DNA from: Clostridia bacterium | Lineage (GTDB): Bacteria > Bacillota > Clostridia > Oscillospirales > CAG-272 | Direction: 5' to 3' | Assembly (NCBI GenBank): GCA_017937845.1 | Contig: JAGBCV010000001.1 | Location: 1 to 59,302, forward strand | DNA: 59,302 bases | Part shown: one piece after another, positions 32,384 through 41,774 of the stretch | Layout: every line of letters starts with the position of its first letter | How positions within the stretch are numbered: position 1 is the first letter of the stretch | The notes under the pieces: generated by a model | Told to the model about the DNA's origin: nothing | What the model saw: the letters and a program-made list of their open reading frames with translations, nothing else | Database searches by the model: none | Program-made: the position numbers and the translations under genes

Positions 32384-33580
32384 ATGATATCCAAAAAAAT
32401 GGAAGCGCTTGGCGTGAAAAAATCCGTCATTCGTGAGATTTTTGAATACGCAAAAAAGAGAAAAGCCGAGATCGGCAATGAAAACGTTTTTGATTACAGC
32501 ATCGGAAACCCCAGCGTTCCTTCTCCTGCGGACGTAAAAGAGGCGTTGCTCACCCTCTTGATGGAGACCGATTCCGTAAGCCTTCACGGCTACACATCGG
32601 CGCAGGGCGACCTTAGCGTTCGTACCGCCATTGCGGATTATCTGAATCAAACCTATGAGGCAGGCGCATCTCCCGATTATATCTATTTGACCGTCGGCGC
32701 CGCCGCCGCGCTCACCATCTCCATGAGCGCGATCTTAGACGATGACAAGACGGAGGAGATCATTGCGTTCGCTCCGTTTTTCCCCGAATACAAGGTCTTC
32801 GCGGAAAAAGCAGGCGCAAAGCTCGTGACCGTCCCCTGCACAGAACCCGATTTTCAAATCGATTGGCAAGCCTTTGAACACGCCTTGAACGAAAACACAA
32901 AAGCGGTCATTGTCAACTCTCCCAACAATCCGACGGGTGTCGTTCTCTCTGAGGAAACGATCTTTCATCTTTCCGCTTCGCTTCGCCGCGCAGAGGAAAG
33001 ATTCGGACACCCCATCTATCTCATCGCCGACGAGCCTTACCGCGAGCTGGTCTACGGCGACGTGAAGGTTCCGTATCTGACACGCTATTATGACGATACC
33101 ATCGTTTGTTATTCGTTCAGCAAATCCCTCTCCATTCCCGGAGAACGCATCGGTTATATTCTCGTTTCCCCCAAGATGGAACACGCAAAATCGGTCTATG
33201 CCGCCGTTCTCGGCGCTGGTCGTGCGCTCGGTTTTGTCTGTGCGCCCGCACTTTTCCAATTCATGATTCCGCATTGTCTTGGCAAAACGGCTGATCTTTC
33301 CATCTATAACCAAAACCGCGAGCTTCTTTATGAAGCGCTGACCGCTTACGGCTTCACATGTGCCAACCCCGACGGCGCTTTCTATCTCTTCATGAAAACA
33401 CCCGAGCCCGATGCGTATGCGTTCTGCGAAAAAGCAAAGAAGTATGAGCTTTTGCTCGTTCCAAGCGACGATTTCGGTTTCCCCGGATACGTCAGAATCG
33501 CGTATTGCGTCACCACGGAACAGATCAAGCGTTCCTTGCCCGCCTTTGAAGCCTTGGCAAAGGAATATCATCTTATATAA
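32384..33580 (+). CDS. PLP-dependent aminotransferase, probable aromatic aminotransferase
   Basis: A 398-residue class I/II aminotransferase. NSPNNPTGV, ADEPYRELVY and the PLP-lysine motif SFSKSLSIPGERIGY are present. In this operon it should interconvert phenylpyruvate or hydroxyphenylpyruvate with phenylalanine or tyrosine, or aspartate with oxaloacetate. ATG at 32384 is eight bases after AAAGGGG; the TTG two codons earlier is less likely. First gene of the aromatic operon. Confidence 0.87.
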   Translation: MISKKMEALGVKKSVIREIFEYAKKRKAEIGNENVFDYSIGNPSVPSPADVKEALLTLLMETDSVSLHGYTSAQGDLSVRTAIADYLNQTYEAGASPDYIYLTVGAAAALTISMSAILDDDKTEEIIAFAPFFPEYKVFAEKAGAKLVTVPCTEPDFQIDWQAFEHALNENTKAVIVNSPNNPTGVVLSEETIFHLSASLRRAEERFGHPIYLIADEPYRELVYGDVKVPYLTRYYDDTIVCYSFSKSLSIPGERIGYILVSPKMEHAKSVYAAVLGAGRALGFVCAPALFQFMIPHCLGKTADLSIYNQNRELLYEALTAYGFTCANPDGAFYLFMKTPEPDAYAFCEKAKKYELLLVPSDDFGFPGYVRIAYCVTTEQIKRSLPAFEALAKEYHLI

Positions 33581-33604
33581 TATAAAAGGATAAACGATAC
33601 ATTT

Positions 33605-34699
33605 ATGGATAAACTCATCAAAGCAAGAGAGATCATCAACGGCGTTGACAAAGAGATCGCTTCGCTCTTTGAAAAAAGAATGGATGCCGTTCGCATGGTT
33701 TCGGAATATAAAATCGAACATGGTCTTCCGATCTTCGATGCGGCAAGAGAAGATGCCGTCATCGAACGAAATGCCGCTTACATCGAAAACGAAGAGATCC
33801 GCTCCTATTACGTTGACTTTCTCAAAAACGCGATGAAGGTCTCCCGTCAATTTCAAGCAAAGCTCATGAACGGTATGCGCGTCGCGTTCTCCGGCGTGGA
33901 GGGTGCGTTTGCATTCATCGCCGCAGGTAAAATTTTTGAAAAATGCGTCCGTATCCCCTTCCCCGACTTCAAGACCGCTTATGATTCCGTCGTGAACGGC
34001 GATTGTGATTGCGCGGTCCTCCCCATCGAAAACAGCACCGCGGGCGAGGTCGGACAGGTCATGGATATGATGTTCTCAGGTCCTCTTTGTGTCAGCGGCA
34101 TTTACGACCTCTCCGTCACACACAATTTGATGGCGATCCCCGGCACACATCTTTCCGACATCGAGGAGGTCATCAGCCATCCGCAAGCGCTTTCCCAGTG
34201 CGCGACATACATTCACGACCACGGTTTCCGTCAGACACAGTTTGAAAATACAGCTCGCGCGGCAAAATACGTCGCAGAACAAAAATCTCCCCGTCTTGCG
34301 GCGATCGCAAGCGTGGAAACCGCTGAGCTTTACGGTCTTGAAATCATTGAAAAAGGTATCAACGAACGAAACGTCAATACCACACGCTTCGCCGTTTTGA
34401 CACGCGCCGCCGTTTCCGAACAAGATGCCGCAGGCAAACACTCCATTCTCATGTTCTCCGTTCGAAACGAAGCGGGCGCTTTGGCAAAGGCAATCAATAT
34501 CATCGGTCAGTTTGGCTATAATATGCGCTGTCTCCGAAGCCGTCCCATGAAGGAACTCATTTGGCAGTATTATTTCTATATGGAAGTGGAGGGCGACCTT
34601 ACAAGCGAAAAGGGTGAAACACTTCTCAAAATGCTCGAACCTTACTGCGATAAGCTCCGTATGCTCGGCAGCTTCCGCTATCCCGCGGTACTCGCATAA
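33605..34699 (+). CDS. pheA: Bifunctional chorismate mutase / prephenate dehydratase
   Basis: A 364-residue P-protein. Residues 1-88 are an AroQ-type chorismate mutase (KAREIINGVDKEIASLFEKR). Residues about 92-270 are prephenate dehydratase (VAFSGVEGAFAF, PIENSTAGEV, VISHPQALSQC and NTTRFAV with its catalytic Thr). An ACT domain follows (FSVRNEAGALAKAI). The phenylalanine-binding motifs usually GALV and ESRP read GALA and RSRP, so feedback sensitivity may differ. It makes phenylpyruvate from chorismate. Confidence 0.94.
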   Translation: MDKLIKAREIINGVDKEIASLFEKRMDAVRMVSEYKIEHGLPIFDAAREDAVIERNAAYIENEEIRSYYVDFLKNAMKVSRQFQAKLMNGMRVAFSGVEGAFAFIAAGKIFEKCVRIPFPDFKTAYDSVVNGDCDCAVLPIENSTAGEVGQVMDMMFSGPLCVSGIYDLSVTHNLMAIPGTHLSDIEEVISHPQALSQCATYIHDHGFRQTQFENTARAAKYVAEQKSPRLAAIASVETAELYGLEIIEKGINERNVNTTRFAVLTRAAVSEQDAAGKHSILMFSVRNEAGALAKAINIIGQFGYNMRCLRSRPMKELIWQYYFYMEVEGDLTSEKGETLLKMLEPYCDKLRMLGSFRYPAVLA

Positions 34700-34711
34700 A
34701 TGGAGGATATC

Positions 34712-35725
34712 ATGACACTCAATATGAATCTCGGCGCAAACAGCTACGATATCATTCTCGAACACGGCGCGATTCAAAAGGCTTCGGAATATTTGAATCT
34801 GAATCGAAAGGTATTCGTCATCACCGATGACGGTGTCCCTGCCGAATATGCCGATATCGTTTGCGCACAATGTAAACATCCTGTAAAAGCCGTCGTCGCG
34901 CAGGGCGAGGATAGCAAAGGCTTTCCAACCTTTGAAAAGCTCTGCCGTATGATGCTTGAAAACGGATTTACCCGTACCGATGCCGTCGTGGCGGTCGGTG
35001 GCGGTGTTGTCGGTGACCTTGCGGGCTTTACTGCCGCATCCTTTATGCGCGGAATCGATTTTTACAACATTCCGACGACACTTCTTTCTGAGGTAGATTC
35101 CTCCATCGGTGGTAAGACTGCCATCAATCTCGGCGGTGTCAAAAACATCATCGGCGCCTTTCATCAGCCAAAATGCGTTCTCATTGACCCCGACGTTTTG
35201 AAAACGCTTCCCAAAAGACAAATTGCAAACGGTCTTGCCGAATCCATCAAAATGGCTACGACCTTTGACGCCGAACTCTTTGAACTCATTGAAAACAAGG
35301 ATATCGCAGAAAATCTCGATATCATCATCGAAAGATCGCTCCGCATCAAAAAATACGTTGTGGAGCATGACGAAAAAGAAAAAGGACTTCGCAAGGTACT
35401 CAATTTCGGTCATACCATCGGACACGGCATCGAAAGCTACGAGGGTCTTCACGGACTTTACCATGGAGAATGTGTTGCGCTCGGTATGCTCCCAATGTGT
35501 GAGGGCGAGATCAGAGAAAGACTTCTTCGCGTTCTCGAAAAGGCGGAGCTTCCCACAAAGCTCGATTTTGATGCAGACCGCGTATTTGAAGCCATCACAC
35601 ACGACAAAAAACTCGATGGCGAAACCCTGAACGTCATCTACGTTCCCGAAATCGGCAAGTTTGAAATGAAAAAGACACCCCTTTCCGACTTCCGCACCGT
35701 TTTAGAGGAGGTCTTCTGCAAATGA
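34712..35725 (+). CDS. aroB: 3-dehydroquinate synthase
   Basis: A 337-residue AroB, the second shikimate pathway enzyme (DAHP to 3-dehydroquinate). The NAD-binding loop GGGVVGDLAGF, the FHQPKCVLIDP segment and the metal ligand region VLNFGHTIGHGIES are all present. The start at 34712 follows GGAGG by five bases; an ATG four codons upstream overlaps that site. Its stop overlaps aroC as ATGA. Confidence 0.96.
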   Translation: MTLNMNLGANSYDIILEHGAIQKASEYLNLNRKVFVITDDGVPAEYADIVCAQCKHPVKAVVAQGEDSKGFPTFEKLCRMMLENGFTRTDAVVAVGGGVVGDLAGFTAASFMRGIDFYNIPTTLLSEVDSSIGGKTAINLGGVKNIIGAFHQPKCVLIDPDVLKTLPKRQIANGLAESIKMATTFDAELFELIENKDIAENLDIIIERSLRIKKYVVEHDEKEKGLRKVLNFGHTIGHGIESYEGLHGLYHGECVALGMLPMCEGEIRERLLRVLEKAELPTKLDFDADRVFEAITHDKKLDGETLNVIYVPEIGKFEMKKTPLSDFRTVLEEVFCK

Positions 35726-36825
35726 AAAACACGTTCGGAGAAAGCGTTTCCGTTACCCTTTTCGGTGAGAGCCACGGCATTGCCATCGGTGCGATCCTCG
35801 ACGGCATGGCACCCGGCATTGACGTTGACGAAGACTTTATCGCACATCAAATGAATCTGCGCCGTTCCGTTTCTTCCCTTTCCACCGCGAGAAAGGAAGC
35901 CGACGTCGTACATATCGTAAGTGGTGTCGTAAACGGCAAGACCACGGGAACGCCCATCACCTTTATCATTCAAAACGGCGATCAGCATAGCCGAGATTAT
36001 GAAAAAATGAAGACCATCGCTCGACCCGGTCATGCGGATTATACCGCATTTTGCAAGTATCACGGTTTTTCCGATACGCGCGGCGGCGGACATTTCTCGG
36101 GCAGAATCACGGCAGGACTCGTTGCCGCAGGCGCAGTCGCCATCCAAGCACTCAAAAAACACGGTATCCACATCGGTACGCATATCGCCAAATGCGCTGG
36201 CGTTTCCGATAGAGGATTTGACAATATGAAAGACGATATCGCCCTCTTGAACGCGCAAAGCTTTGCCGTTTTGGACGAAAAACAGGGCGAACATATGAAA
36301 GAAGCCATCGCCAAAGCAAAAGCCGAGGGCGATAGTGTCGGCGGTATCCTTGAAACCGCTGTCATCGGCTTCCCCGAAGGGGTCGGTGAGCCTTGGTTCG
36401 ATACGCTGGAAAGTATGCTTTCTCATGCGCTCTTTTCCGTTCCCGCTGTCAAAGGCGTGGAATTTGGAGATGGTTTTGCCCTTGCCAATATGAAAGGCAG
36501 TACGGCAAACGACAATTTCCGCATTGAAAACGACGTCATCACGACCGAAACCAATCATAACGGCGGTATTCTCGGCGGCATTTCAAACGGTATGCCCATT
36601 CTTTTCCGAGCCGCCATCAAGCCTACGCCGTCGATTTATAAAGAACAAAAAACCGTAAACTTCGGAACGAACGAAAACACAGACCTTGTCATCAAGGGTA
36701 GACATGACCCCGCCATCGTACACCGTGCGCGTGTGGTCGTGGATAGCGTGACCGCACTCGTGCTTTGCGATATGCTCGCGCTTCGATTCGGCACGGATTA
36801 TCTGCAAAACGGAGGTAAGATATGA
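35722..36825 (+). CDS. aroC: Chorismate synthase
   Basis: A 367-residue AroC. LFGESHGIAIGAILDG, RPGHADYTAFCKY, SDTRGGGHFSGR and a C-terminal GRHDPAIVHRA are the signatures. It uses reduced FMN to convert EPSP to chorismate. It lies third in the gene order although it acts last. ATGA overlaps join it to aroB and to the aroE-aroK fusion gene. Confidence 0.97.
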   Translation: MKNTFGESVSVTLFGESHGIAIGAILDGMAPGIDVDEDFIAHQMNLRRSVSSLSTARKEADVVHIVSGVVNGKTTGTPITFIIQNGDQHSRDYEKMKTIARPGHADYTAFCKYHGFSDTRGGGHFSGRITAGLVAAGAVAIQALKKHGIHIGTHIAKCAGVSDRGFDNMKDDIALLNAQSFAVLDEKQGEHMKEAIAKAKAEGDSVGGILETAVIGFPEGVGEPWFDTLESMLSHALFSVPAVKGVEFGDGFALANMKGSTANDNFRIENDVITTETNHNGGILGGISNGMPILFRAAIKPTPSIYKEQKTVNFGTNENTDLVIKGRHDPAIVHRARVVVDSVTALVLCDMLALRFGTDYLQNGGKI

Positions 36826-38084
36826 AATTCGGACTCATTGGCGAGCATCTGCCCCATAGCTTTTCCAAGGAGATTCACGCAAAGATCGCACCGTATTCCT
36901 ACGAGCTTTGCGAGCTTACCCCTTGCGAGGTCGGCAATTTTATGATGCTCCGCGATTTCACGGGCATCAACGTCACCATTCCTTACAAACAGACCGTCAT
37001 TCCCTTTTTATATGAGATCGATGAGGCGGCAAAGGCGATCGGCGCTGTCAATACCATCGTCAACAGAGATGGCAAGCTTTACGGCTACAACACCGATTTT
37101 TACGGCATGACCGCACTCATTAAGCGTTTAGGGCTTGATATCAAAGGCAAAAAAGTCCTGATCCTCGGCACAGGAGGCACTTCCAAGACCGCAACCGCCG
37201 TATCCCAAGCGCTCGGCGCAAGCTCCATCATCACCGTTGGCAGAAATGCAGGCAAAGCAATCATTTCTTACGACGATGCCTACGCCTTGCACACCGATGC
37301 GGACGTAATCATCAATACGACCCCTTGCGGTATGTATCCGTATCCCGACGGCAAGGAGGGCATGGCAGGTACGCCCATCGACCTTGCGAAATTTCCAAGC
37401 GTCAAGGGTGTCATCGATGCCGTTTATAATCCGCTCCGCACCAATCTCGTCATGGATGCCATTGAAAGAGGGATCCCTGCGGAGGGAGGGCTTTATATGC
37501 TCGTGGCGCAGGCAATCAAAGCCGCGGAATATTTCATGGACACCAAGCTCGACGATTCTCTTTATGAATCCGTTTTCAATGAGATCCTCAAATCCAAAGA
37601 AAACATCGTTCTGACGGGGATGCCCGGAAGTGGAAAAAGCACCATCGGCAATGCGCTTGCAGAAGCAATGCAACGTGAATTTTGCGATACGGACGCAGTC
37701 ATCGTTCAAAAAACAGGCAAAGAAATCACCGAGATTTTTGCAGAGGTCGGAAACGACGGCTTTCGCAAAATCGAAGCAGAGGTCGTAGCAACGGTTGCAA
37801 ACGAAAAGCGAGGCGCCATCATTGCAACGGGCGGCGGTGTCATTTTGCGCGACGACAATATCCGCGCACTCAAACGCAACGGACGCATTTATTTCCTCAA
37901 TCGTGATTTGGAGTATATCATGCCCACGGACGACAGACCGCTTTCCAAGGACCGCGAGGCGCTCGAAGCGCGCTTCCGCGAGCGCTATTCCCGTTACATG
38001 GGAACCTGCGATATGGAAATCAAGTCCGATGAAATTTTGGAACATACCGTTTCCGCCATTCGGGAGGATTTTTTGAAGCAATGA
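36822..38084 (+). CDS. aroE-aroK: Shikimate dehydrogenase / shikimate kinase fusion
   Basis: A 420-residue two-domain protein. Residues 1-250 are AroE: LPHSFSKEIH binds shikimate, INVTIPYKQ holds the catalytic Lys, YNTDFYG follows, and ILGTGGTSKTA is the NADP loop. Residues 258-420 are AroK: Walker A GMPGSGKST, the DTDAVI magnesium and shikimate site, and ATGGGVILR. It converts dehydroshikimate to shikimate and then to shikimate-3-phosphate, consecutive steps that suggest substrate handover. No frameshift separates the domains. Confidence 0.95.
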   Translation: MKFGLIGEHLPHSFSKEIHAKIAPYSYELCELTPCEVGNFMMLRDFTGINVTIPYKQTVIPFLYEIDEAAKAIGAVNTIVNRDGKLYGYNTDFYGMTALIKRLGLDIKGKKVLILGTGGTSKTATAVSQALGASSIITVGRNAGKAIISYDDAYALHTDADVIINTTPCGMYPYPDGKEGMAGTPIDLAKFPSVKGVIDAVYNPLRTNLVMDAIERGIPAEGGLYMLVAQAIKAAEYFMDTKLDDSLYESVFNEILKSKENIVLTGMPGSGKSTIGNALAEAMQREFCDTDAVIVQKTGKEITEIFAEVGNDGFRKIEAEVVATVANEKRGAIIATGGGVILRDDNIRALKRNGRIYFLNRDLEYIMPTDDRPLSKDREALEARFRERYSRYMGTCDMEIKSDEILEHTVSAIREDFLKQ

Positions 38085-38521
38085 AAATTTTGATCATCAA
38101 CGGACCCAATCTCAATATGCTCGGCATTCGTGAGCCTGCCCACTACGGCAAGGAAACCTACGCCGACCTTCTCAAAAAGATAGAACGTCACGCAAACGAA
38201 AAAGGCGTTTCCGTCGAATTTCGTCAATCGAATCACGAGGGCGATCTCGTCGATTATATCCAATCCGCGTATCAGACCTTTGACGGCATCGTCATCAACC
38301 CCGGCGCATACACCCACACGAGCATCGCAATTCTCGACGCGGTCAAAGCCATCGGTGTTCCGACCTGCGAGGTGCATATTTCCGACGTGAATGCGCGCGA
38401 GGATTTCCGAAAGATCAGTTACATCCGCGCCGCTTGCGTGTTGACCATTTCGGGTCATGGCACAAACGGATATCTCGAAGCGATGGACTATCTGATCGAA
38501 CACCATCATCCGAACACATAA
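38081..38521 (+). CDS. aroQ: 3-dehydroquinate dehydratase, type II
   Basis: A 146-residue dodecameric type II dehydroquinase. IINGPNLNMLGIREPAHYG contains the active-site Arg and Tyr region, RQSNHEGDLVDYI and INPGAYTHTSIAI follow, and VEFR and EVHISDVNARE complete the pattern. It converts dehydroquinate to dehydroshikimate. ATGA overlap with the preceding fusion gene. Confidence 0.96.
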   Translation: MKILIINGPNLNMLGIREPAHYGKETYADLLKKIERHANEKGVSVEFRQSNHEGDLVDYIQSAYQTFDGIVINPGAYTHTSIAILDAVKAIGVPTCEVHISDVNAREDFRKISYIRAACVLTISGHGTNGYLEAMDYLIEHHHPNT

Positions 38522-38537
38522 GGAATTTTATATATAT

Positions 38538-39749
38538 ATGAAAGTTACATTTGAACCATCTTATTTGCATGGTACGGTCAAAGCCCCTCCGTCCAAAAGT
38601 ATGGCGCATCGTATGCTCATCTGCGGCGGTCTTGCGACGGATGGCGAAAGCGTCATTCATGGCATTTCCACCTCCGACGACGTGACAGCGACGCTTGCTT
38701 GTCTGACGTCGATGGGCGTTAAGGCTTCTAAAAACGGCGACATCGTCGTGATGCGCGGTGCAGATGTTCGTACAGCAAAACCGAAAACCTTTTTGGATTG
38801 CCACGAAAGCGGCAGTACGCTTCGATTTTTCATTCCTCTCTGCCTTTTGAGCGGAGAAAAAATTTCTTTGACGGGTACCAAAAAGCTTCTTTCCCGTCCG
38901 CTCGGCGTTTATGAAACCATCTGTGCGGAACAAAAGCTCTATTACAAGCAGACCGAGGATTTTGTCGAGGTCTGCGGTAAGCTCCACGCGGGAGAATACC
39001 GTATTCCGGGCAACATAAGCAGTCAGTTTATCAGCGGTCTGCTCTTTGCGCTTCCCCTTTGCGATGGGAATAGCACACTCAATATCATTCCGCCCATCGA
39101 AAGCCGTTCGTATCTGAATCTCACCATCGAGGCGCTGGCGCTTTTTGGTGTGGATATCCAATGGCTTGACGATAAAACGCTTTTCATCAAGGGCGGACAA
39201 ACCTATCACGCACACGAAGCCACCGTGGAGGGCGACTATTCCAACGCGGCATTCTTTGAAGCCTTGAAGCTTTTCGGAAACGAAGTCAACGTCACGGGAC
39301 TTTTGGAAACCAGCAGTCAAGGCGATAAAGCGTATATCAAATTTTTCGAGATGCTTTCCAAAGGCACACCGACCATTCATATCGGAGATTGTCCCGATCT
39401 CGGACCGATCTTGATGGCAGTTGCCGCCGCCAAAAACGGCGCCGTCTTTACAGGTACGAAGCGCCTCAAGATCAAGGAAAGCGACCGAGGAACGGTCATG
39501 GCGGAAGAGCTTGCCAAATTCGGCGTTTCCGTCACGGTGCATGAGGATTCCATCGTCGTATATCCCATGCGATTCCATAAGCCGACCGAGATTCTCTGCG
39601 GTCATAACGACCACCGCATCGTCATGTCGCTCGCAACGCTCCTCACCATTACAGGCGGCACCATCGACGGCGCAGAAGCCGTCAAAAAGAGCTTCCCCGA
39701 ATATTTTGACATGATACAAGCGCTCGGCGCTAAGCTCACCATAGAATGA
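38538..39749 (+). CDS. aroA: 3-phosphoshikimate 1-carboxyvinyltransferase (EPSP synthase)
   Basis: A 403-residue EPSP synthase, slightly short. PPSKSMAHRM binds shikimate-3-phosphate and ESGSTLRFFIPL follows. The PEP-site segment usually written GTAMRPL is replaced by GTKKLLSRPLGVY, as in some class II-like enzymes. KIKESDRGTVMAEEL and NDHRIVMSL are also present. It joins PEP to shikimate-3-phosphate. The altered PEP-site loop may affect glyphosate response, an inference from known class II enzymes. Confidence 0.94.
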   Translation: MKVTFEPSYLHGTVKAPPSKSMAHRMLICGGLATDGESVIHGISTSDDVTATLACLTSMGVKASKNGDIVVMRGADVRTAKPKTFLDCHESGSTLRFFIPLCLLSGEKISLTGTKKLLSRPLGVYETICAEQKLYYKQTEDFVEVCGKLHAGEYRIPGNISSQFISGLLFALPLCDGNSTLNIIPPIESRSYLNLTIEALALFGVDIQWLDDKTLFIKGGQTYHAHEATVEGDYSNAAFFEALKLFGNEVNVTGLLETSSQGDKAYIKFFEMLSKGTPTIHIGDCPDLGPILMAVAAAKNGAVFTGTKRLKIKESDRGTVMAEELAKFGVSVTVHEDSIVVYPMRFHKPTEILCGHNDHRIVMSLATLLTITGGTIDGAEAVKKSFPEYFDMIQALGAKLTIE

Positions 39750-39776
39750 TTTTTCCCAAAGAAAGGTAATTCCCAT

Positions 39777-40637
39777 ATGAAACTCGATACCAGTAAAAAA
39801 ATACTCATCGTTGGTCTTGGCTTGCTCGGCGGTAGCTACGCGAGAGCACTCACCAAAAAAGGTTATTACGTCACCGCGATCACCAGAAGCCAAAGCTCCA
39901 TCGATTATGCCCTTTCCGAAAAAATCATCACAAAGGGCGCGGCTTGTGTTGACCCTGCGCTCGTCGGAGAAGCCGACCTCATCGTTTTTGCTTTGTATCC
40001 GCACGTTTTCATCGATTGGATCCGTGAAAACCAGAGCCTTTTCAAATCGGGCGCTATCATCACAGACGTAACCGGTGTCAAAGGCGCGATCGTCGATACG
40101 ATTCAGAATATGCTCCGCCCCGATGTGGAATTTATCTCGGCGCACCCGATGGCGGGTCGTGAAGTCTACGGCGTTCAGAACAGCAACGATGCGATCTTCA
40201 AAGGCGCGAACTACGTCGTAACCCCCTCCGAAAAAAATACTCCCGATGCCATCGAGCTTTGCCGTGACCTCGGTGAAGTGCTTGGATTTGCCAACGTATC
40301 CCAGCTTGCACCCGCAGAGCATGACCAAATCATCGCATTCGTTTCTCAGCTCACGCATTGTATCGCAATGACGCTCATGACCTGTCAACAAACGGAGCAT
40401 CTGGAGGACTACACGGGTGACTCCTTCCGCGACCTCACAAGAATCGCCCGCATGAACGATGAAATGTGGAGCGAGCTTTTCTTCCTCAACAAAGATGCGC
40501 TTTTGCATCAAATGACCCTTTTTGAAGGCGAACTCAATCGCTTGCGTTGCCTTCTTGAAACCAACAACATCGAAGGTCTGCGTAATATGATGCGACATTC
40601 CACCAGCAGACGCGCACTTTTCGATAAAAAACTATAA
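39777..40637 (+). CDS. tyrA: Prephenate dehydrogenase
   Basis: A 286-residue monofunctional TyrA. The Rossmann loop is VGLGLLGGSYARAL, followed by ITDVTGVKGAIVD, SAHPMAGRE and a helical dimerisation domain with HCIAMTLM and DSFRDLTRIA. It oxidises prephenate to 4-hydroxyphenylpyruvate. The catalytic His lies in AHPMAGRE. No ACT domain is attached, so tyrosine feedback through that route is not expected. Confidence 0.93.
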   Translation: MKLDTSKKILIVGLGLLGGSYARALTKKGYYVTAITRSQSSIDYALSEKIITKGAACVDPALVGEADLIVFALYPHVFIDWIRENQSLFKSGAIITDVTGVKGAIVDTIQNMLRPDVEFISAHPMAGREVYGVQNSNDAIFKGANYVVTPSEKNTPDAIELCRDLGEVLGFANVSQLAPAEHDQIIAFVSQLTHCIAMTLMTCQQTEHLEDYTGDSFRDLTRIARMNDEMWSELFFLNKDALLHQMTLFEGELNRLRCLLETNNIEGLRNMMRHSTSRRALFDKKL

Positions 40638-40663
40638 TTCAAAATTACTACAAAGGATGGTAA

Positions 40664-41701
40664 ATGATTATGAACATGAACTTCATCGGTAAACTTCCGA
40701 TTCCGCAGGAGATCAAAAAGCAGTACCCCATCACCCCCGATCTTGAAGCAATCAAGGCGGAACGCGACGAAGAAATCAAAAAGGTATTCACAGGTGAATC
40801 CGACAAATTCATTCTCGTCATCGGTCCCTGCTCCGCAGACCGCGAAGACAGCGTTCTCGATTACATCTCCAGACTCCGCACCGTACAGGAAAAGGTAAAG
40901 GATAAGATCCTCATCATTCCTCGTATCTACACAGGTAAGCCCCGTACCACAGGCGACGGCTACAAGGGTATGCTTCATCAGCCCAATCCCGACGAAAAGC
41001 CCGACCTTATCAAGGGTATCATCGCCATTCGTGAGCTTCATATGCGTGCGCTCCGCGAAACAGGCTTCACTTGCGCGGACGAAATGCTCTACCCCGACAA
41101 CCACCGTTACCTCAACGACCTCATCGGCTACGTTGCTGTCGGTGCGCGTTCCGTTGAAAATCAAGAGCACCGTTTGACCGCCAGCGGTTTGAACGTTCCC
41201 GTCGGTATGAAGAACCCCACATCGGGTGATATCTCCGTCATGATGAACTCCATCACCGCCGCACAGCACGCTCATGCGTTCATCTACCGCGGTTGGGAAG
41301 TTCAGAGTACAGGTAACCCCCTTGCACACGCAATTCTCCGTGGCTACGTTGACGAAAAGGGTCATTCCTTCCCGAACTACCACTACGAAGACCTTCTCGG
41401 TCTTGCAGACGCATATGCGGCTAAGAATCTTCAGAATCCTGCCGTTATCGTGGATACCAACCACGCAAACTCCGGCAAGAAATATCTTGAACAGATTCGT
41501 ATTGCAAAAGACGTTCTTCACAGCTGCCGCCAGAACGCTGACATCAACAAGCTCGTCAAGGGCTTCATGATCGAAAGCTACATCGAAGACGGCGCACAGA
41601 AGATCGGCGAAGGCGTATACGGTAAGTCCATCACAGACCCCTGCCTCGGTTGGGAAAAGACCGAACGCTTGATCTACGATATCGCAGACCTCAGAGTTTA
41701 A
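40664..41701 (+). CDS. aroF: DAHP synthase, class I (AroG-type)
   Basis: A 345-residue type I-alpha DAHP synthase. VIGPCSADREDSVLDYI, the GYKGMLHQPNPDEKPDL region (usual GWKGLINDP), VGARSVENQEHR and DTNHANSGKKYLEQ hold the metal and PEP ligands. It commits PEP and erythrose-4-phosphate to the pathway. It is the last operon gene, followed by a strong terminator. Codon usage here is more strongly biased (many AAC, ACC, CGC and CTC) than upstream, which suggests high expression. Confidence 0.93.
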   Translation: MIMNMNFIGKLPIPQEIKKQYPITPDLEAIKAERDEEIKKVFTGESDKFILVIGPCSADREDSVLDYISRLRTVQEKVKDKILIIPRIYTGKPRTTGDGYKGMLHQPNPDEKPDLIKGIIAIRELHMRALRETGFTCADEMLYPDNHRYLNDLIGYVAVGARSVENQEHRLTASGLNVPVGMKNPTSGDISVMMNSITAAQHAHAFIYRGWEVQSTGNPLAHAILRGYVDEKGHSFPNYHYEDLLGLADAYAAKNLQNPAVIVDTNHANSGKKYLEQIRIAKDVLHSCRQNADINKLVKGFMIESYIEDGAQKIGEGVYGKSITDPCLGWEKTERLIYDIADLRV

Positions 41702-41716
41702 TTTTTACAAATAAAA

Positions 41717-41750
41717 CGGAGTGGATTCCTCGTGAATCCACTCCGATTTT
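41717..41750. terminator. Terminator of the aromatic operon
   Basis: CGGAGTGGATTC (41717-41728) and GAATCCACTCCG (41734-41745) form a 12-bp stem followed by ATTTTT. A-rich sequence on the left lets it also serve the convergent rex gene. Confidence 0.9.
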
Positions 41751-41774
41751 TATATCAGGGCTTGTTTGCCCGCT

